From: Paracoccaceae bacterium
Lineage (GTDB): Bacteria > Pseudomonadota > Alphaproteobacteria > Rhodobacterales > Rhodobacteraceae
DNA length: 64,000 nucleotides
Assembly (NCBI GenBank): GCA_024304985.1
Contig: JAMWZC010000002.1
Span: 558,001 to 622,000, forward strand
Reading direction: 5' to 3'
A program made the position numbers and the translations under genes. Shown here in pieces: positions 1 through 9,723 of this stretch (positions are counted from its first letter, which is position 1; each line of letters starts with the position of its first letter). Below the pieces are notes generated by a model. The model did no database searches. It was not told where the DNA came from and was given only the letters and a program-made list of their open reading frames with translations.

Positions 1-1967
1 AGACTGCGGGAGTATTCCACCCCATCGGGCCGGGTCAGGATGGCGGTGACGGGCAGGCCGGGGATCGCGGCGGCGCGGTCGTCACGGGCCAGAACGGTCG
101 CATGGATCACCTCACCCGCGCGGTAAGCGCCGCGATCCGTGGCAAGGAACACATCAATCGGCGGGCTGGGCGGGCGGCCTTCCACCCCGCGATCCGACAG
201 GTCAAAGGCCGGATCGGTCAGCGACAGGAACGCGATATCCTCGACATCCGCCCCGGACCCGCTGCCATGGCGCACCACCACCATCGCAGGCGCAGCCGTG
301 CCCGTGCCCCGCGTCAGGCCCGGATCAATGCGTAGATAGCCCTGCGCATCGGTCGCACCGTCCGCAATCACCGCATTGGCCCGGCTCAACACCTCGACCC
401 GCGCGCCTTCTACCGCGCTTGCGTCGGACAGATGCCGCACCGTCACATGCAGCCCATCCGTGCCCAGCATCGTGGACAGGCCCAGATCGGACAGCACGAA
501 CCACTGCGTCGCCCCCGGATCGGCATAGGGATCGGCGCCCGGCACCCGCGCTGTCAGCGCATAGATGCCCGCTGGTTGATCTGCCAGCACATCACCCAGC
601 GGCAAGCGCGTGACCATGTCGCGGTTCAACGCGCGCCCCGTCTCGCCCGTCCCGGTCCAGACCTCGGTCGCGATCTCCGAGGCAAAGCCGCGTTCCTGCC
701 ATTCGGGCAAGGTGCTGCCGAAGTAATCCTCCTGCATCGCGCGGATCAGGTTGCGGTCGCTGACGCGCCGCAGCGTCAGGTCGATCCGGTCAAGGTTCAC
801 CGTCTGCACCGGCACCGCCGCATCCGCGCTGCGCGGCAAGACATAGGCACGCCCCGGAAAGACGATCGACGGCGACCGGTCGCGCACATAAAGCACCTGT
901 TCCACATCGCGCAGCAGCGTCTCGCCACTGGCGGCAGGCAGGCCCGCGCGCAGCACGATGCGGTAACGTTCACCGTGCCGCACACCGTCCACACACAGCT
1001 GATTGTCCTGCGCCTCCACCGACAAGGTCGCATCCGGCAGGTTCACGAACGGCGTGTAATCCTGCCCCGCCTTGATCAGCGGCTCCGAGAATTGCGCGCA
1101 AATCCGCGGCGCGGCGCTGTCGCTCTCTACCGCATTGCCGATCACGCGGAACCCGTATTTGGCAACGGCCTCCTCCAGCGCGCGGTCCAGATCGGCGCGC
1201 GGAGCGATGCTCTGCGCCAGACGCAAGCTCGGGATCATGTCGCGCCCCCGCTCCGCCGCCTCCAACGCCTGCGCCAGAACCTCCAGCGCGCTCACGCGCT
1301 GCGCTGGCGCATCGGCGCGCAGATAGCCGTTCACCGCAGCACTGACCGCCCGTTCCCGCAGGCGGATCTGGCTGTCATAATCCTGCGTCTGGATCTGCCC
1401 GGTCAGGCGCGCATATTCCACCCACAGATCACTGCGATCCAACAGGGACACCGCCGCCCCCATCCACCCGGCGGCACCGGATCTGTCCCCGGCATTGGCC
1501 CGCTCCAGCGCGGCTTGCAGGATCGTGTCCGGATCGAAGCCCCCCGCAGGGTGCAGCGTGCCGATCTCCAGCGCCAGATCGCGCGCGTCCTCCAGAGTCG
1601 GACGCCCCAGCCAGTCCAGATCCGCGATACGGGCCGCAGCGGATTGCAGAGCGCCGGGCGCCGTCGCCACCACCTCGGCCGACAGCGCGCCCGCATAGGG
1701 GCTGCGCCCCTGCACGGCCGATTTCGGAAAGCAGGCATTCGACCGGGTATTGAAGGTAAAGGCCGCGCAATCGCGATCCGCCAGACAGGCGGTCCGACAG
1801 GCCGTCAGCGTCGTATCGAACAGGGGTTGCAGATCGCCACCCGGAAAATCCATGTCCCGCGTCACGACGATACGTCGATCCGGCACGATCTCCTGCGCAA
1901 AGGCCGTTGCGGGCGCAAGGCCGACAAGGCCAAGAACAAGGGCAAGCGCTGCGATGGTGCGGGGCAT
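1..1967 (-). CDS. Alpha-2-macroglobulin-like protein with N-terminal PAN/Apple-like domain (3' part cut by window edge)
   Basis: The minus-strand frame is open from an ATG at 1967 to the window edge, giving about 655 residues. AGGAGGATCC lies just upstream of the ATG and fixes the start. The protein begins with a signal peptide (MPRTIAALALVLGLVGLA, predicted cut after AFA near residue 24). A short Cys-rich segment follows (CRTACLADRDCAAFTFN, then a Cys in NACFPK), which resembles a PAN/Apple module. The rest is helical and beta-sandwich sequence like the MG domains of bacterial YfhM/YfaS-type alpha-2-macroglobulins, including the segment DRGAYRAGEVIHATVLARD near the edge. Family members are periplasmic or lipid-anchored protease traps and often neighbour a PbpC-type glycosyltransferase. 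Whether the thioester motif and such a neighbour exist cannot be seen here. There is no lipobox Cys after the signal peptide. Confidence 0.85.
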   Translation of the reverse strand, partial: MPRTIAALALVLGLVGLAPATAFAQEIVPDRRIVVTRDMDFPGGDLQPLFDTTLTACRTACLADRDCAAFTFNTRSNACFPKSAVQGRSPYAGALSAEVVATAPGALQSAAARIADLDWLGRPTLEDARDLALEIGTLHPAGGFDPDTILQAALERANAGDRSGAAGWMGAAVSLLDRSDLWVEYARLTGQIQTQDYDSQIRLRERAVSAAVNGYLRADAPAQRVSALEVLAQALEAAERGRDMIPSLRLAQSIAPRADLDRALEEAVAKYGFRVIGNAVESDSAAPRICAQFSEPLIKAGQDYTPFVNLPDATLSVEAQDNQLCVDGVRHGERYRIVLRAGLPAASGETLLRDVEQVLYVRDRSPSIVFPGRAYVLPRSADAAVPVQTVNLDRIDLTLRRVSDRNLIRAMQEDYFGSTLPEWQERGFASEIATEVWTGTGETGRALNRDMVTRLPLGDVLADQPAGIYALTARVPGADPYADPGATQWFVLSDLGLSTMLGTDGLHVTVRHLSDASAVEGARVEVLSRANAVIADGATDAQGYLRIDPGLTRGTGTAAPAMVVVRHGSGSGADVEDIAFLSLTDPAFDLSDRGVEGRPPSPPIDVFLATDRGAYRAGEVIHATVLARDDRAAAIPGLPVTAILTRPDGVEYSRS

Positions 1968-2121
1968 GGCGGATCCTCCTGATCTTGGGGCATGGTGACA
2001 TGACCGCAGATTTCGGTGCAAGGATTCCTCTTGCCGACGGGCGTGTTTACCCGGAATTCACTCGCCCCCGCGATGGTAGGCGACGGTGATCCCCTGATTC
2101 AACACGATCGAAAGGACCGGC

Positions 2122-4344
2122 ATGAGCCTTGCCAACAAACTGGCTGATGAACGGCGCGCCCGGCTGGCGGCGGAACGCCTGCTGGAACTGAAACAGGCCG
2201 AACTCTTCGCGGCCAACCGAAAGCTGGGCCGCCATGCCAAGGCGCTGTCCGACGAAATCCACGAGACGCGCGCACAGGTCCAGACAATCGAGGATGAGAA
2301 CAGACGCGTCAAATCCGACCTGAGCGAAGCGCATCAGAAGGTCGAGATTGCTGAACGCCGCCTCTGGCATTCCATCGAAACGATACAGGACGGCTTCGCC
2401 TTCTTCGATCTGGACGACCGCATGATCGCGGCCAACAATGCCTATCTCTCGGTGTTCGAAGGGCTGGAAGAGGTCAGGCCCGGCGTCACCTATCCCTACC
2501 TGCTGCAACTCCTGACGGATGAGGGAATCGTCAACATCGGCACCCACAGCCCCGCCGAATGGCGCGCCATGATGCTGCGCCGATGGGAGGCGCCGTCGCC
2601 CGAACCCACGGTGATCCGGCTCTGGAACAACGCCTATATCAAACTCATCGACCAGCGCGGCAAGGGCGGTGACGTGGTCAGCCTCGCGCTGAACATCACC
2701 GAAACCATCCGCTATCAGAAAGAACTGAAACAGGCGCGCGAAAGGGCCGAGGCGGCGAACCGGGCCAAGTCCTCGTTCCTGGCCAACATGAGCCACGAGA
2801 TCCGCACACCCATGAACGGCGTGGTCGGCATGGTGGACCTGTTGGGCGATACCCCCCTGACAGAAGAGCAGCGTCTTTACGTCAACACGATCAAGACCTC
2901 GGCCGAGGCGCTTCTGGTCATCATCAACGACGTGCTCGACTATTCCAAGATCGAAGCGGAACGGTTGACCCTGCATCCCGAACCTTTCGATCTGGAACGC
3001 GCCATTCACGAGGTGATCCTGCTCCTGCAACCCAGCGCGCGGCAGAAGGGGCTGGAACTTCTGGTGGATTACGACCTCTTCCTGCCCACCATGTTCATGG
3101 GCGATCCGGGGCGCATCCGGCAGGTGCTGACGAACCTGATCGGCAATGCGGTCAAATTCACCCCGTCGGGACATGTGCTTGTCCGCGTCGTCGGCCTGCA
3201 GGCCGAGGGCAGCACTCAGGGGCAGGTGCATGTCACGGTCGAGGATACCGGGATCGGCATCGCCCCGGATAAGGTCCAGCATGTGTTCGGTGAATTCAAT
3301 CAGGTCGAGGATGAACACAACCGCCGTTTTGAAGGGACCGGGCTTGGCCTTGCCATCACGCAAAAGCTGCTCGCGCTGATGGGCGGGCGGATCTGGGTCG
3401 AATCCGAGCTGGGGCGCGGCAGCGTCTTCGGTTTCGTGCTGGCGCTTCCCGTGGTGGACAGCAGCGCAGGCGATCCGGCGCTGATGCGCGCCTCCGCCAG
3501 AACAGCCCTGCGGGTTCTGGTGGTCGACCCGGTCGAGGCGAACCGCCAGATCGTGATCCGCCAGATGCAGGCGCTGGGACACCACGTCACCGCCTGCGCC
3601 TCGGGCGAGGCGGCACTGACCCATGTGCCCGAAGGCTTCGATCTGATCCTGACGGAACATGCGATGCCCACCATGGACGGTCTCGAACTGGCGCAGGCGG
3701 TCCGCGACACCGGGGCCGGGCTGCCGATCCTGCTGATGACCGCCAATTCCGGTTTTGCCGAGCAGGACCCGGCCCATGTTCACCTGCACGCCATCCTGCA
3801 AAAGCCGACCGCGCGGCGGCATCTCTTTGCGGCGCTTGACGGGGTCACCGGGCGCGCCGCCCTTCCATCCGTCCCGGCAAAGGCCAAAGGGACCATGCGC
3901 CGGATGCGCGTCCTCGCCGCCGAAGACAACCGGACGAACCAGCTTGTGTTCTCGCGCATGCTGCAACATCTGCAGATCGACCTGCGCTTTGCCGCGAACG
4001 GGGCCGAGGCCGTGGCCGCCTGCACCGCAGACTGGCCTGATCTGGTTTTCATGGATATTTCCATGCCCGAAATGGACGGCAAGGAAGCAACCCGCCGGCT
4101 GCGCGCGGAACAGGCGGCCCGGGGGCGTCCGCATCTGCCCATCGTTGCCATGACGGCCCATGCCATGGATGGCGACCGCGAGGGGATATTGGCGGCCGGG
4201 CTGGACGACTATCTGTCCAAACCGCTGCGCAAGGCCGACCTTGTCTCACATGTCCTTGCCCATTGTCCGCCTGATGCGACCGCGCCGCTTGACACGCTGA
4301 CCACCACGCTGACCGACGCCGAGGATGCGCCCGCCGCCGGGTAA
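2122..4344 (+). CDS. Hybrid sensor histidine kinase with PAS domain and two receiver domains
   Basis: This 740-residue protein has no membrane segments, so it is predicted cytoplasmic. Order of parts: coiled coil (about 1-80), PAS-like domain (about 85-195, [20 protein letters not shown]), HisKA with phospho-acceptor His225 in [10 protein letters not shown], HATPase with N-box Asn342, DTGIGI (375-380) and GTGLGL (405-410), receiver 1 (about 463-570), and receiver 2 (about 595-712). Receiver 2 has the canonical acidic pair Glu601/Asp602, Asp645 and Lys700. Receiver 1 is degenerate: the phospho-acceptor is Glu512 ([10 protein letters not shown]) and the second acidic residue is Pro470, though Lys561 remains. 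GAAAGGACCGGC precedes the ATG. The gene is divergent from the macroglobulin gene and has no cognate output regulator beside it; the signal is unknown. It converges with yaaA with only 3 bases between stops. Confidence 0.93.
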   Translation: MSLANKLADERRARLAAERLLELKQAELFAANRKLGRHAKALSDEIHETRAQVQTIEDENRRVKSDLSEAHQKVEIAERRLWHSIETIQDGFAFFDLDDRMIAANNAYLSVFEGLEEVRPGVTYPYLLQLLTDEGIVNIGTHSPAEWRAMMLRRWEAPSPEPTVIRLWNNAYIKLIDQRGKGGDVVSLALNITETIRYQKELKQARERAEAANRAKSSFLANMSHEIRTPMNGVVGMVDLLGDTPLTEEQRLYVNTIKTSAEALLVIINDVLDYSKIEAERLTLHPEPFDLERAIHEVILLLQPSARQKGLELLVDYDLFLPTMFMGDPGRIRQVLTNLIGNAVKFTPSGHVLVRVVGLQAEGSTQGQVHVTVEDTGIGIAPDKVQHVFGEFNQVEDEHNRRFEGTGLGLAITQKLLALMGGRIWVESELGRGSVFGFVLALPVVDSSAGDPALMRASARTALRVLVVDPVEANRQIVIRQMQALGHHVTACASGEAALTHVPEGFDLILTEHAMPTMDGLELAQAVRDTGAGLPILLMTANSGFAEQDPAHVHLHAILQKPTARRHLFAALDGVTGRAALPSVPAKAKGTMRRMRVLAAEDNRTNQLVFSRMLQHLQIDLRFAANGAEAVAACTADWPDLVFMDISMPEMDGKEATRRLRAEQAARGRPHLPIVAMTAHAMDGDREGILAAGLDDYLSKPLRKADLVSHVLAHCPPDATAPLDTLTTTLTDAEDAPAAG

Positions 4345-4347
4345 GCC

Positions 4348-5124
4348 TCAGGCCGCCTTTTCGGCCGCCACCGCCTCGCGCAGGAACACCCAACGGTCAC
4401 CCTCGCTCAGATCGGGGCGGAAAGCATAGCCGCCGCTGTCGAAATCCTTGATCCCCTCCGGGCTGGTCAGGCGGCGCTGGATGATGAACCGCGCCATCGC
4501 GCCGCGCGCCTTCTTGGCGTAGAAGCTGACGATCTTGGCCTCGCCGTTCTTTTCCTCAAGGAAAACAGGCGTGATGACCTGCGGGCGCAGCGTCGACAGG
4601 TCCACCGCGCCGAAATATTCCTGACTGGCGCAATTGATCAGCGTATCGGTCCCCAGAACCTCCGCCTGCGCGTTCAACGCCTCCGAGATGCGGGGGCCCC
4701 AGTAATCGTAAAGCGTCGCCCCGCGCGGCGTTTTCAACCGGCTCCCCATCTCCAGCCGATACGGCTGGATCGCATCCAGTGGCCGCAACACGCCATACAA
4801 CCCCGACAGGATCCGCAGATGATCCTGCGCAAAGGCCATCTCGTCGGCATCCAGCGACCCGGCCTCAAGCCCCTGATAGGTGTCCCCGGCAAAGGCCAAA
4901 GCCGCCGGTTTCTCCTCCATGCCGCCGAAATCGCGGAAGCGATCCGCGTTCAGCTTGGCCAGGCTTTCGGAAATCCCCATCAGTTTCTGCAGATCCTTCA
5001 CGCTCAGATTCCGCGCAATCCGTGCAAGACGATCGGCATCCGTCCCGAAATCGGGCCGGGTCGGCGTCACGCCGGCGACCTCGGTCATGTCCAGTTTCTT
5101 CGCGGGCGAGACGGTGATCAGCAT
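4348..5124 (-). CDS. yaaA: Peroxide stress protein YaaA (DUF328/UPF0246)
   Basis: The 258-residue product starts MLITVSPAKKLDM and carries the YaaA signatures SPAKKLD near the N terminus and FAGDTYQGLEAGSLDADEM in the middle. The length matches the family (about 250-260). In E. coli, YaaA limits intracellular free iron under hydrogen peroxide stress and binds DNA; the exact activity is still poorly defined. An AAGGGG ribosome-binding site precedes the ATG. The gene lies 33 bases after recQ on the same strand, so the two may be cotranscribed, which would pair a DNA-repair helicase with a protein that limits Fenton damage. That functional link is inference. Confidence 0.95.
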   Translation of the reverse strand: MLITVSPAKKLDMTEVAGVTPTRPDFGTDADRLARIARNLSVKDLQKLMGISESLAKLNADRFRDFGGMEEKPAALAFAGDTYQGLEAGSLDADEMAFAQDHLRILSGLYGVLRPLDAIQPYRLEMGSRLKTPRGATLYDYWGPRISEALNAQAEVLGTDTLINCASQEYFGAVDLSTLRPQVITPVFLEEKNGEAKIVSFYAKKARGAMARFIIQRRLTSPEGIKDFDSGGYAFRPDLSEGDRWVFLREAVAAEKAA

Positions 5125-5157
5125 TCCATTCCCCTTCCAGGCATCCTTGCCGGTGAC

Positions 5158-7197
5158 TTAGCCCGCATCCCGCAACACGTCCAGAAACGCTGGCCCGAAA
5201 CGTTCGGCCCGTTTGTCGCCCAAAAGCCGCTCCATCTCGCGCGCATCGCGCGGGCGCAGTTGCGCGACCTTGGCCAGCAAGGCGGCGGAACAACTCAGGG
5301 GCTTGTCCACCCCGTCCGATCCACGCGCCAGATCGGCCTGTGCGGCCAGCAAGCGATCATACAACGTGCCCTCCGCTCGCCCCGCGATCTTGCGCCGTGC
5401 GGGGTGCATGGTCTCGACCGCGCCGGTGATCACCTCCAGAAACGTCGCGCCATAGCTTTCCAGCTTCTTCGCCCCCACGCCCCCGATCCGCGCCATCGCG
5501 TCCAGCGTGGTGGGCCGGGTTTCCGCCATCTCGATCAGCGTCTTGTCGGTGAAAATGACGTAAGCAGGCACCCGCGCCGCCTCGGCCAGCGCGCGCCGCT
5601 TGGCCTTGAGCGCCGACAGCAAAGGCGCATCCTCGTCCGACACCAGCGTTTTGACCGCCGGGCGACGGTCGGGCTTGGCGACAGAATCACTCCGCAGCGT
5701 GATCGACGCCTCATCCCGCAGGATCGGCCGCGCCGCATCGGTCATCCGCAAGGCCCCGTGGCGTTCGGGATCGGGCCGGATCAGGTCATGCCCCATCATC
5801 TGCCGAAAGATCGCTTGCCACTGGGGTCGCGAATAATCCCGTCCCACACCAAAGGTCGGCAGCGCATCATGCCCGCGTTCGCGCACCTTGTCGGTGCTGT
5901 TGCCCGTCAGAATGTCGATCAGATGCCCCGCCCCGAACCATTCCTCCGTCCGCAGGATCGCCGACAGCGCCTTGCGCACGGCCAGCGTCCCGTCAAACAC
6001 CGCGGCCGGACTGTCGCACAGGTCGCAATTCCCGCAAGGCTCCGGCGTCTCGCCGAAATAGCGCAGCAAGGTCTGCCGCCGACATTCCAGCGCCTCGGCC
6101 AGACCCAAGAGCGCATTCAACCGCGCATGATCGGCCATCCGCCGATCCGCCGGGGCCAAGCCTTCGTCGATCTGGCTCCGCCGCAGGCGGATGTCGTCGG
6201 GGCCATAGAGCGTCAGGGTTTCCGCCGGCGCCCCGTCCCGCCCCGCGCGACCGATTTCCTGATAATAAGCCTCGATCGACTTGGGCAGATCGGCATGGGC
6301 GACCCAGCGGATATCCGGCTTGTCGATCCCCATGCCAAAGGCAACCGTCGCCACCACGATCAACCCGTCCTCCTGCTGGAATCGGGTTTCGGTCTGGCGC
6401 CGATCCTCGGCCTCCATCCCGCCGTGATAATGGCAGGCGCTGTGCCCCGCCTCGCGCAGGGCTTGCGCCAGTGTCTCGGTCTTGGCCCGCGTGCCGCAAT
6501 AGACGATCCCCGATTGCCCCTTGCGCGCGGCGGCAAAACTCAGGATCTGGCGGCGCGGATTGTCCTTGGCCGCAAAGGCCAGATGGATATTGGGCCGATC
6601 AAACCCGCGCAGAAACTTCTGCGGCGCGTTCCCGTCGAAAAGCCGCATGACGATCTCGTCCTGCGTTTCCGCATCCGCCGTGGCGGTGAACGCCGCCAGT
6701 GGCACATCCAGCGCGCGGCGCAGCGCACCGATGCGTAGATAATCGGGGCGGAAATCATGCCCCCACTGGCTCACGCAATGCGCCTCATCCACCGCGATCA
6801 GGCTGACACCGGCCCGCTTCAACATCCCGAAAGACGACTGCGCCGCCAGCCGTTCTGGCGCGATGTAAAGCAGCTTGAGCCGCTTCTCCTCCAGCGCCAG
6901 CCAGACGGCATCCGTCTCCTCGGGCGTGTTGCCCGATGTCAGCGCCCCCGCCTCGACCCCCGCCTCGCGCAGGGCGCGCACCTGATCCCGCATCAAGGCG
7001 ATCAGCGGCGAGATCACGACAGTGACCCCCTCACGCATCAGGGCAGGCAGTTGGAAACACAGGGATTTGCCGCCGCCCGTGGGCATGATGGCCAGCACGT
7101 TGCGCCCGGCCGACACAGCCTCCACGATCTCGGCCTGTCCCGGGCGGAACGCGTCGAATCCGAAGATGTCGCGCAGCAGCGGGACGGCGCTTTGCAT
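5158..7197 (-). CDS. recQ: ATP-dependent DNA helicase RecQ
   Basis: The 679-residue protein has the RecQ helicase core: Walker A PTGGGKSLCFQLP, the VDEAH box, and motif VI QEIGRAGRDG. A zinc-binding region follows (Cys residues in CRRQTLLRYFGE and CGNCDLC), then a winged helix, then an HRDC domain (about 535-600). A further C-terminal segment, about residues 600-679, looks like a second HRDC-type module. RecQ unwinds forked and gapped DNA during recombinational repair. An in-frame upstream Met would add 23 residues, but the ATG at 7197 has AGGGGG seven bases ahead and directly precedes the conserved sequence, so I chose it. It sits between the YggT gene and yaaA, all on the minus strand. Confidence 0.96.
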   Translation of the reverse strand: MQSAVPLLRDIFGFDAFRPGQAEIVEAVSAGRNVLAIMPTGGGKSLCFQLPALMREGVTVVISPLIALMRDQVRALREAGVEAGALTSGNTPEETDAVWLALEEKRLKLLYIAPERLAAQSSFGMLKRAGVSLIAVDEAHCVSQWGHDFRPDYLRIGALRRALDVPLAAFTATADAETQDEIVMRLFDGNAPQKFLRGFDRPNIHLAFAAKDNPRRQILSFAAARKGQSGIVYCGTRAKTETLAQALREAGHSACHYHGGMEAEDRRQTETRFQQEDGLIVVATVAFGMGIDKPDIRWVAHADLPKSIEAYYQEIGRAGRDGAPAETLTLYGPDDIRLRRSQIDEGLAPADRRMADHARLNALLGLAEALECRRQTLLRYFGETPEPCGNCDLCDSPAAVFDGTLAVRKALSAILRTEEWFGAGHLIDILTGNSTDKVRERGHDALPTFGVGRDYSRPQWQAIFRQMMGHDLIRPDPERHGALRMTDAARPILRDEASITLRSDSVAKPDRRPAVKTLVSDEDAPLLSALKAKRRALAEAARVPAYVIFTDKTLIEMAETRPTTLDAMARIGGVGAKKLESYGATFLEVITGAVETMHPARRKIAGRAEGTLYDRLLAAQADLARGSDGVDKPLSCSAALLAKVAQLRPRDAREMERLLGDKRAERFGPAFLDVLRDAG

Positions 7198-7302
7198 GGG
7201 ACCCCCTGTCGGTCTGTCTATATCTGCTCTTTCCCGACTAATCCCACACCATGGGTTGTTGGGCAAGAGGCCGATAGACCCCCGAACAGCGGAAACAGGC
7301 GC

Positions 7303-7587
7303 TTACCCCAGCAAGATCGCCGGCAGGATGAAATCGCGCAGCGATATGACCGCGATGAACGCCACCAGGGGCGCCAGATCCAGCGGGCTTGTGTCGGGCA
7401 GAACGCGCCGGATCGGGGTATAGACCGGCTCCAGCACCCGGTTCAGCCCGGTCCAGAGTTGATAGACGAATTGCTGGTTCAGGTTCAGCACCTGAAAATT
7501 GATCAGCCAGCTCATGATGATATGGGCCAGCATGATGAAGAAGACCACATCAAGGATCAGGGCAAGGGTCTGGTAAAGGGCAATCAT
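7303..7587 (-). CDS. YggT family membrane protein
   Basis: This is a 94-residue protein starting MIALYQTLALILDVVFFIML, with two hydrophobic stretches (about 5-27 and 68-90) separated by the family signature region GLNRVLEPVYTPIRRVLP. The length matches YggT proteins. The family is widespread in the inner membrane and has been linked to osmotic shock and, in some bacteria, to division or chromosome organisation; its molecular role is unsettled. The start at 7587 is supported by AGAGGA eight to thirteen bases upstream; a longer frame upstream would add a charged, unconserved extension. recQ begins about 105 bases downstream on the same strand. Confidence 0.92.
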   Translation of the reverse strand: MIALYQTLALILDVVFFIMLAHIIMSWLINFQVLNLNQQFVYQLWTGLNRVLEPVYTPIRRVLPDTSPLDLAPLVAFIAVISLRDFILPAILLG

Positions 7588-7728
7588 CCGTCTCGGTCCT
7601 CTGTTGGGCGCTCCACAGGTAAGCGCAAGCCGCTCCGCTGGCAAGGTCTGCCCGCCTTTGCCGCGACGTTGCGGTTGACGACCCGTCACCCACGCCAGAC
7701 AAGCAGGCACCCGTCAGGAGGCCCGCCC

Positions 7729-8277
7729 ATGTATCCCGTCATCCGCCTCGTCACCGAATTCATCCGCTTCCGCCGTGCACCCGCGCTGCCTTTGACCGGC
7801 ACTCATGTCTCGCGCCACATGTGCCTGCCCTGGGATATCGACCTGTGGATGGAACTGAACAACGGCCGCACCCTCACGCTTTATGATCTGGGCCGTCTGC
7901 CGCTGGCCAAGCGCGCCGGGCTGATCGGCGCGATGAAGCGCAACGGCTGGGGCCTGACCATGGCGGGGGCCTGCGTGCGTTACCGCCGCCGCATCCGCAT
8001 GTTCGAGGTGGTCGAGATGCGCTCCCGCGCGCTGTGCTGGGATGCGCGCTTCATCTATCTGGAACAATCCATGTGGAAGGCCAACGGCGATTGCGCCAAT
8101 CACATCGTCTACCGTGCCGCTTTGACGGATCACAGCGGGATCGTTCCCCCCGAAAAGGCCGTCCGCGCCATCGCGGGGAATGTCGCCTCACCGCCCATTC
8201 CGGCCTGGATCGCCGCCTGGATCGCGGCCGAGGATCTGCGTCCATGGCCCCCGATGCAGGACACAGCGCAGGGTTGA
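7729..8277 (+). CDS. Hotdog-fold acyl-CoA thioesterase-like protein
   Basis: The 182-residue protein reads MYPVIRLVTEFIRFRRAPAL at the start and contains WDIDLWMELNNGRTLTLYDL, the segment that corresponds to the 4-hydroxybenzoyl-CoA thioesterase-like hotdog helix region, where a loop Asp or Asn normally acts. The pattern matches the THEM6/FcbC-like group often annotated 'acyl-CoA thioesterase' in Rhodobacteraceae. Its substrate is not known. AGGAGG lies eight bases before the ATG. It is divergent from YggT, and an MFS protein gene follows about 90 bases later on the same strand. The hotdog assignment is from sequence pattern only, with no catalytic residue proven. Confidence 0.8.
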   Translation: MYPVIRLVTEFIRFRRAPALPLTGTHVSRHMCLPWDIDLWMELNNGRTLTLYDLGRLPLAKRAGLIGAMKRNGWGLTMAGACVRYRRRIRMFEVVEMRSRALCWDARFIYLEQSMWKANGDCANHIVYRAALTDHSGIVPPEKAVRAIAGNVASPPIPAWIAAWIAAEDLRPWPPMQDTAQG

Positions 8278-8367
8278 GGCCGGGTCCGCGACGATTGACT
8301 TGCCACTGTCATGATTTGGCTGTCTTATCCCGAAAAAGGCCCGTGAACGGCCGAAGAGGGGGACGGT

Positions 8368-9723
8368 ATGACAGCGATTTCCATGCGGCGGCGCATCTGG
8401 GGCTGGTTCTTCTTCGACTGGGCCAGCCAGCCTTACAACACGCTTCTGATCACCTTCATCTTCGCGCCCTATGTCAAGGAACTGATGGGCGATGGCACAG
8501 CCGCGCAATCCGCTTGGGGTTTCGGCATCGGCGCGGCAGGTTTCATTATCGCCGTGCTGGCCCCGTTCCTTGGTGCGCTGGCCGATACATCGGGCAATCG
8601 GCTGCGCTATATCTGGCTGTTTTCCGTCATGTATGTGATCGGTGCCTTCGGCCTGTGGTGGGCGGCCCCCGATGATTTCAACCTGATCCTGACGCTGGTA
8701 TTCTTTGCGATCGGCATGATCGGGATGGAGTTCGCGACGATCTTCACCAACTCCATGCTCCCCGATCTTGGCCCGCGCGATCAGATCGGGCGGTTGTCCG
8801 GCAACGGCTGGGCCTTCGGCTATCTGGGCGGCATGGTCACGCTGATCATCATGCTGGCCTTCCTTGCCGAAAGCGCCACCACCGGCAAGACTTTCATCGG
8901 CATCGACCCGATCCTCGGCCTTGACGCCAGCGAACGCGAAGGCACCCGCGCCGTCGGCCCGCTGACCGCGATCTGGTATATGGTCTTCATGATCCCCTTC
9001 TTCCTCTGGGTGCGCGATCCGAAACCCGCCCGCGCCGCGCCCGGTGCCGTCAAGCGCGCCCTGTCCGAAGTGGTCACGACCATCCGCGCCCTGCCGCAGA
9101 CGCCATCCCTCTTCGCCTATCTGGCGTCCTCGATGTTCTATCGCGATGCGCTGAACGGGATGTATGTGTTCGGCGGCATCTATGCCGCAGGTGTGCTGGA
9201 ATGGTCGGTGGTCGATACCGGTGTCTTCGGCATCGTCGCCATCATCTCGGGCACGATCTTCGCCTGGATCGGCGGCATGGCGGATGACCGTTTCGGGCCG
9301 AAAAGGGTGATCCGCGCCTGCATCCTGATCCTGACTTTCGTGGCCATTTCCATCGTCTTTGTCTCGCGCGACAGCGTCTACGGCATGCCGGTCGACCCTG
9401 GCTCCAATCTGCCCGACATTACCTTCTACATCCTCGGCGCACTGATCGGCGCGGCGGGTGGCGTCATTCAGGCAGCCTCCCGCACGATGATGGTCCGTCA
9501 GGCCAACCCCGACAAGATGACCGAGGCTTTCGGCCTCTACGCCCTCGCCGGCAAGGCCACCTCCTTCCTCGCGCCGCTCTCGATCGGGATCATGACCGCC
9601 GTCACGCAAAGCCAGCAACTCGGCGTGACACCGCTGATCGTGCTTTTCCTTCTGGGCCTGTTCTTGCTAGGCTGGGTGAAACCGGATGGAGATGGCAAAG
9701 CATGGGCCGCGCGCACACCCTGA
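8368..9723 (+). CDS. MFS transporter, UMF1/Atg22-like family
   Basis: The 451-residue protein has about 12 predicted membrane segments. The N terminus RRIWGWFFFDWASQPYNTLL is the hallmark of the UMF1 (unknown major facilitator 1) group related to vacuolar Atg22-type permeases. The central cytoplasmic loop near residues 210-235 carries the basic DPKPARAAPGAVKRALSE segment. Substrates are unknown; amino acid or peptide efflux is sometimes proposed. GAAGAGGGGGACGGT precedes the ATG. Its 3' end overlaps the mepA start by 22 bases, which suggests translational coupling with the downstream murein endopeptidase, so export or recycling of a cell-wall breakdown product is conceivable. That link is speculation. 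Confidence 0.9.
   Translation: MTAISMRRRIWGWFFFDWASQPYNTLLITFIFAPYVKELMGDGTAAQSAWGFGIGAAGFIIAVLAPFLGALADTSGNRLRYIWLFSVMYVIGAFGLWWAAPDDFNLILTLVFFAIGMIGMEFATIFTNSMLPDLGPRDQIGRLSGNGWAFGYLGGMVTLIIMLAFLAESATTGKTFIGIDPILGLDASEREGTRAVGPLTAIWYMVFMIPFFLWVRDPKPARAAPGAVKRALSEVVTTIRALPQTPSLFAYLASSMFYRDALNGMYVFGGIYAAGVLEWSVVDTGVFGIVAIISGTIFAWIGGMADDRFGPKRVIRACILILTFVAISIVFVSRDSVYGMPVDPGSNLPDITFYILGALIGAAGGVIQAASRTMMVRQANPDKMTEAFGLYALAGKATSFLAPLSIGIMTAVTQSQQLGVTPLIVLFLLGLFLLGWVKPDGDGKAWAARTP

Noticed and set aside
432-1982. Long open frame on the plus strand, over 500 codons, opposite the macroglobulin gene
   Set aside because: Its product is Arg/His/Gln-rich with no recognisable domain; it is the antisense shadow of the real minus-strand gene in GC-rich DNA.
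2047-4161. 704-codon minus-strand frame opposite the hybrid kinase
   Set aside because: No domain, composition typical of antisense frames; the plus-strand kinase explains the region.
8295-8323. Promoter TTGACT with a -10 like GGCTGT upstream of the UMF1 transporter
   Set aside because: Only the -35 part fits; the -10 is too poor to list.
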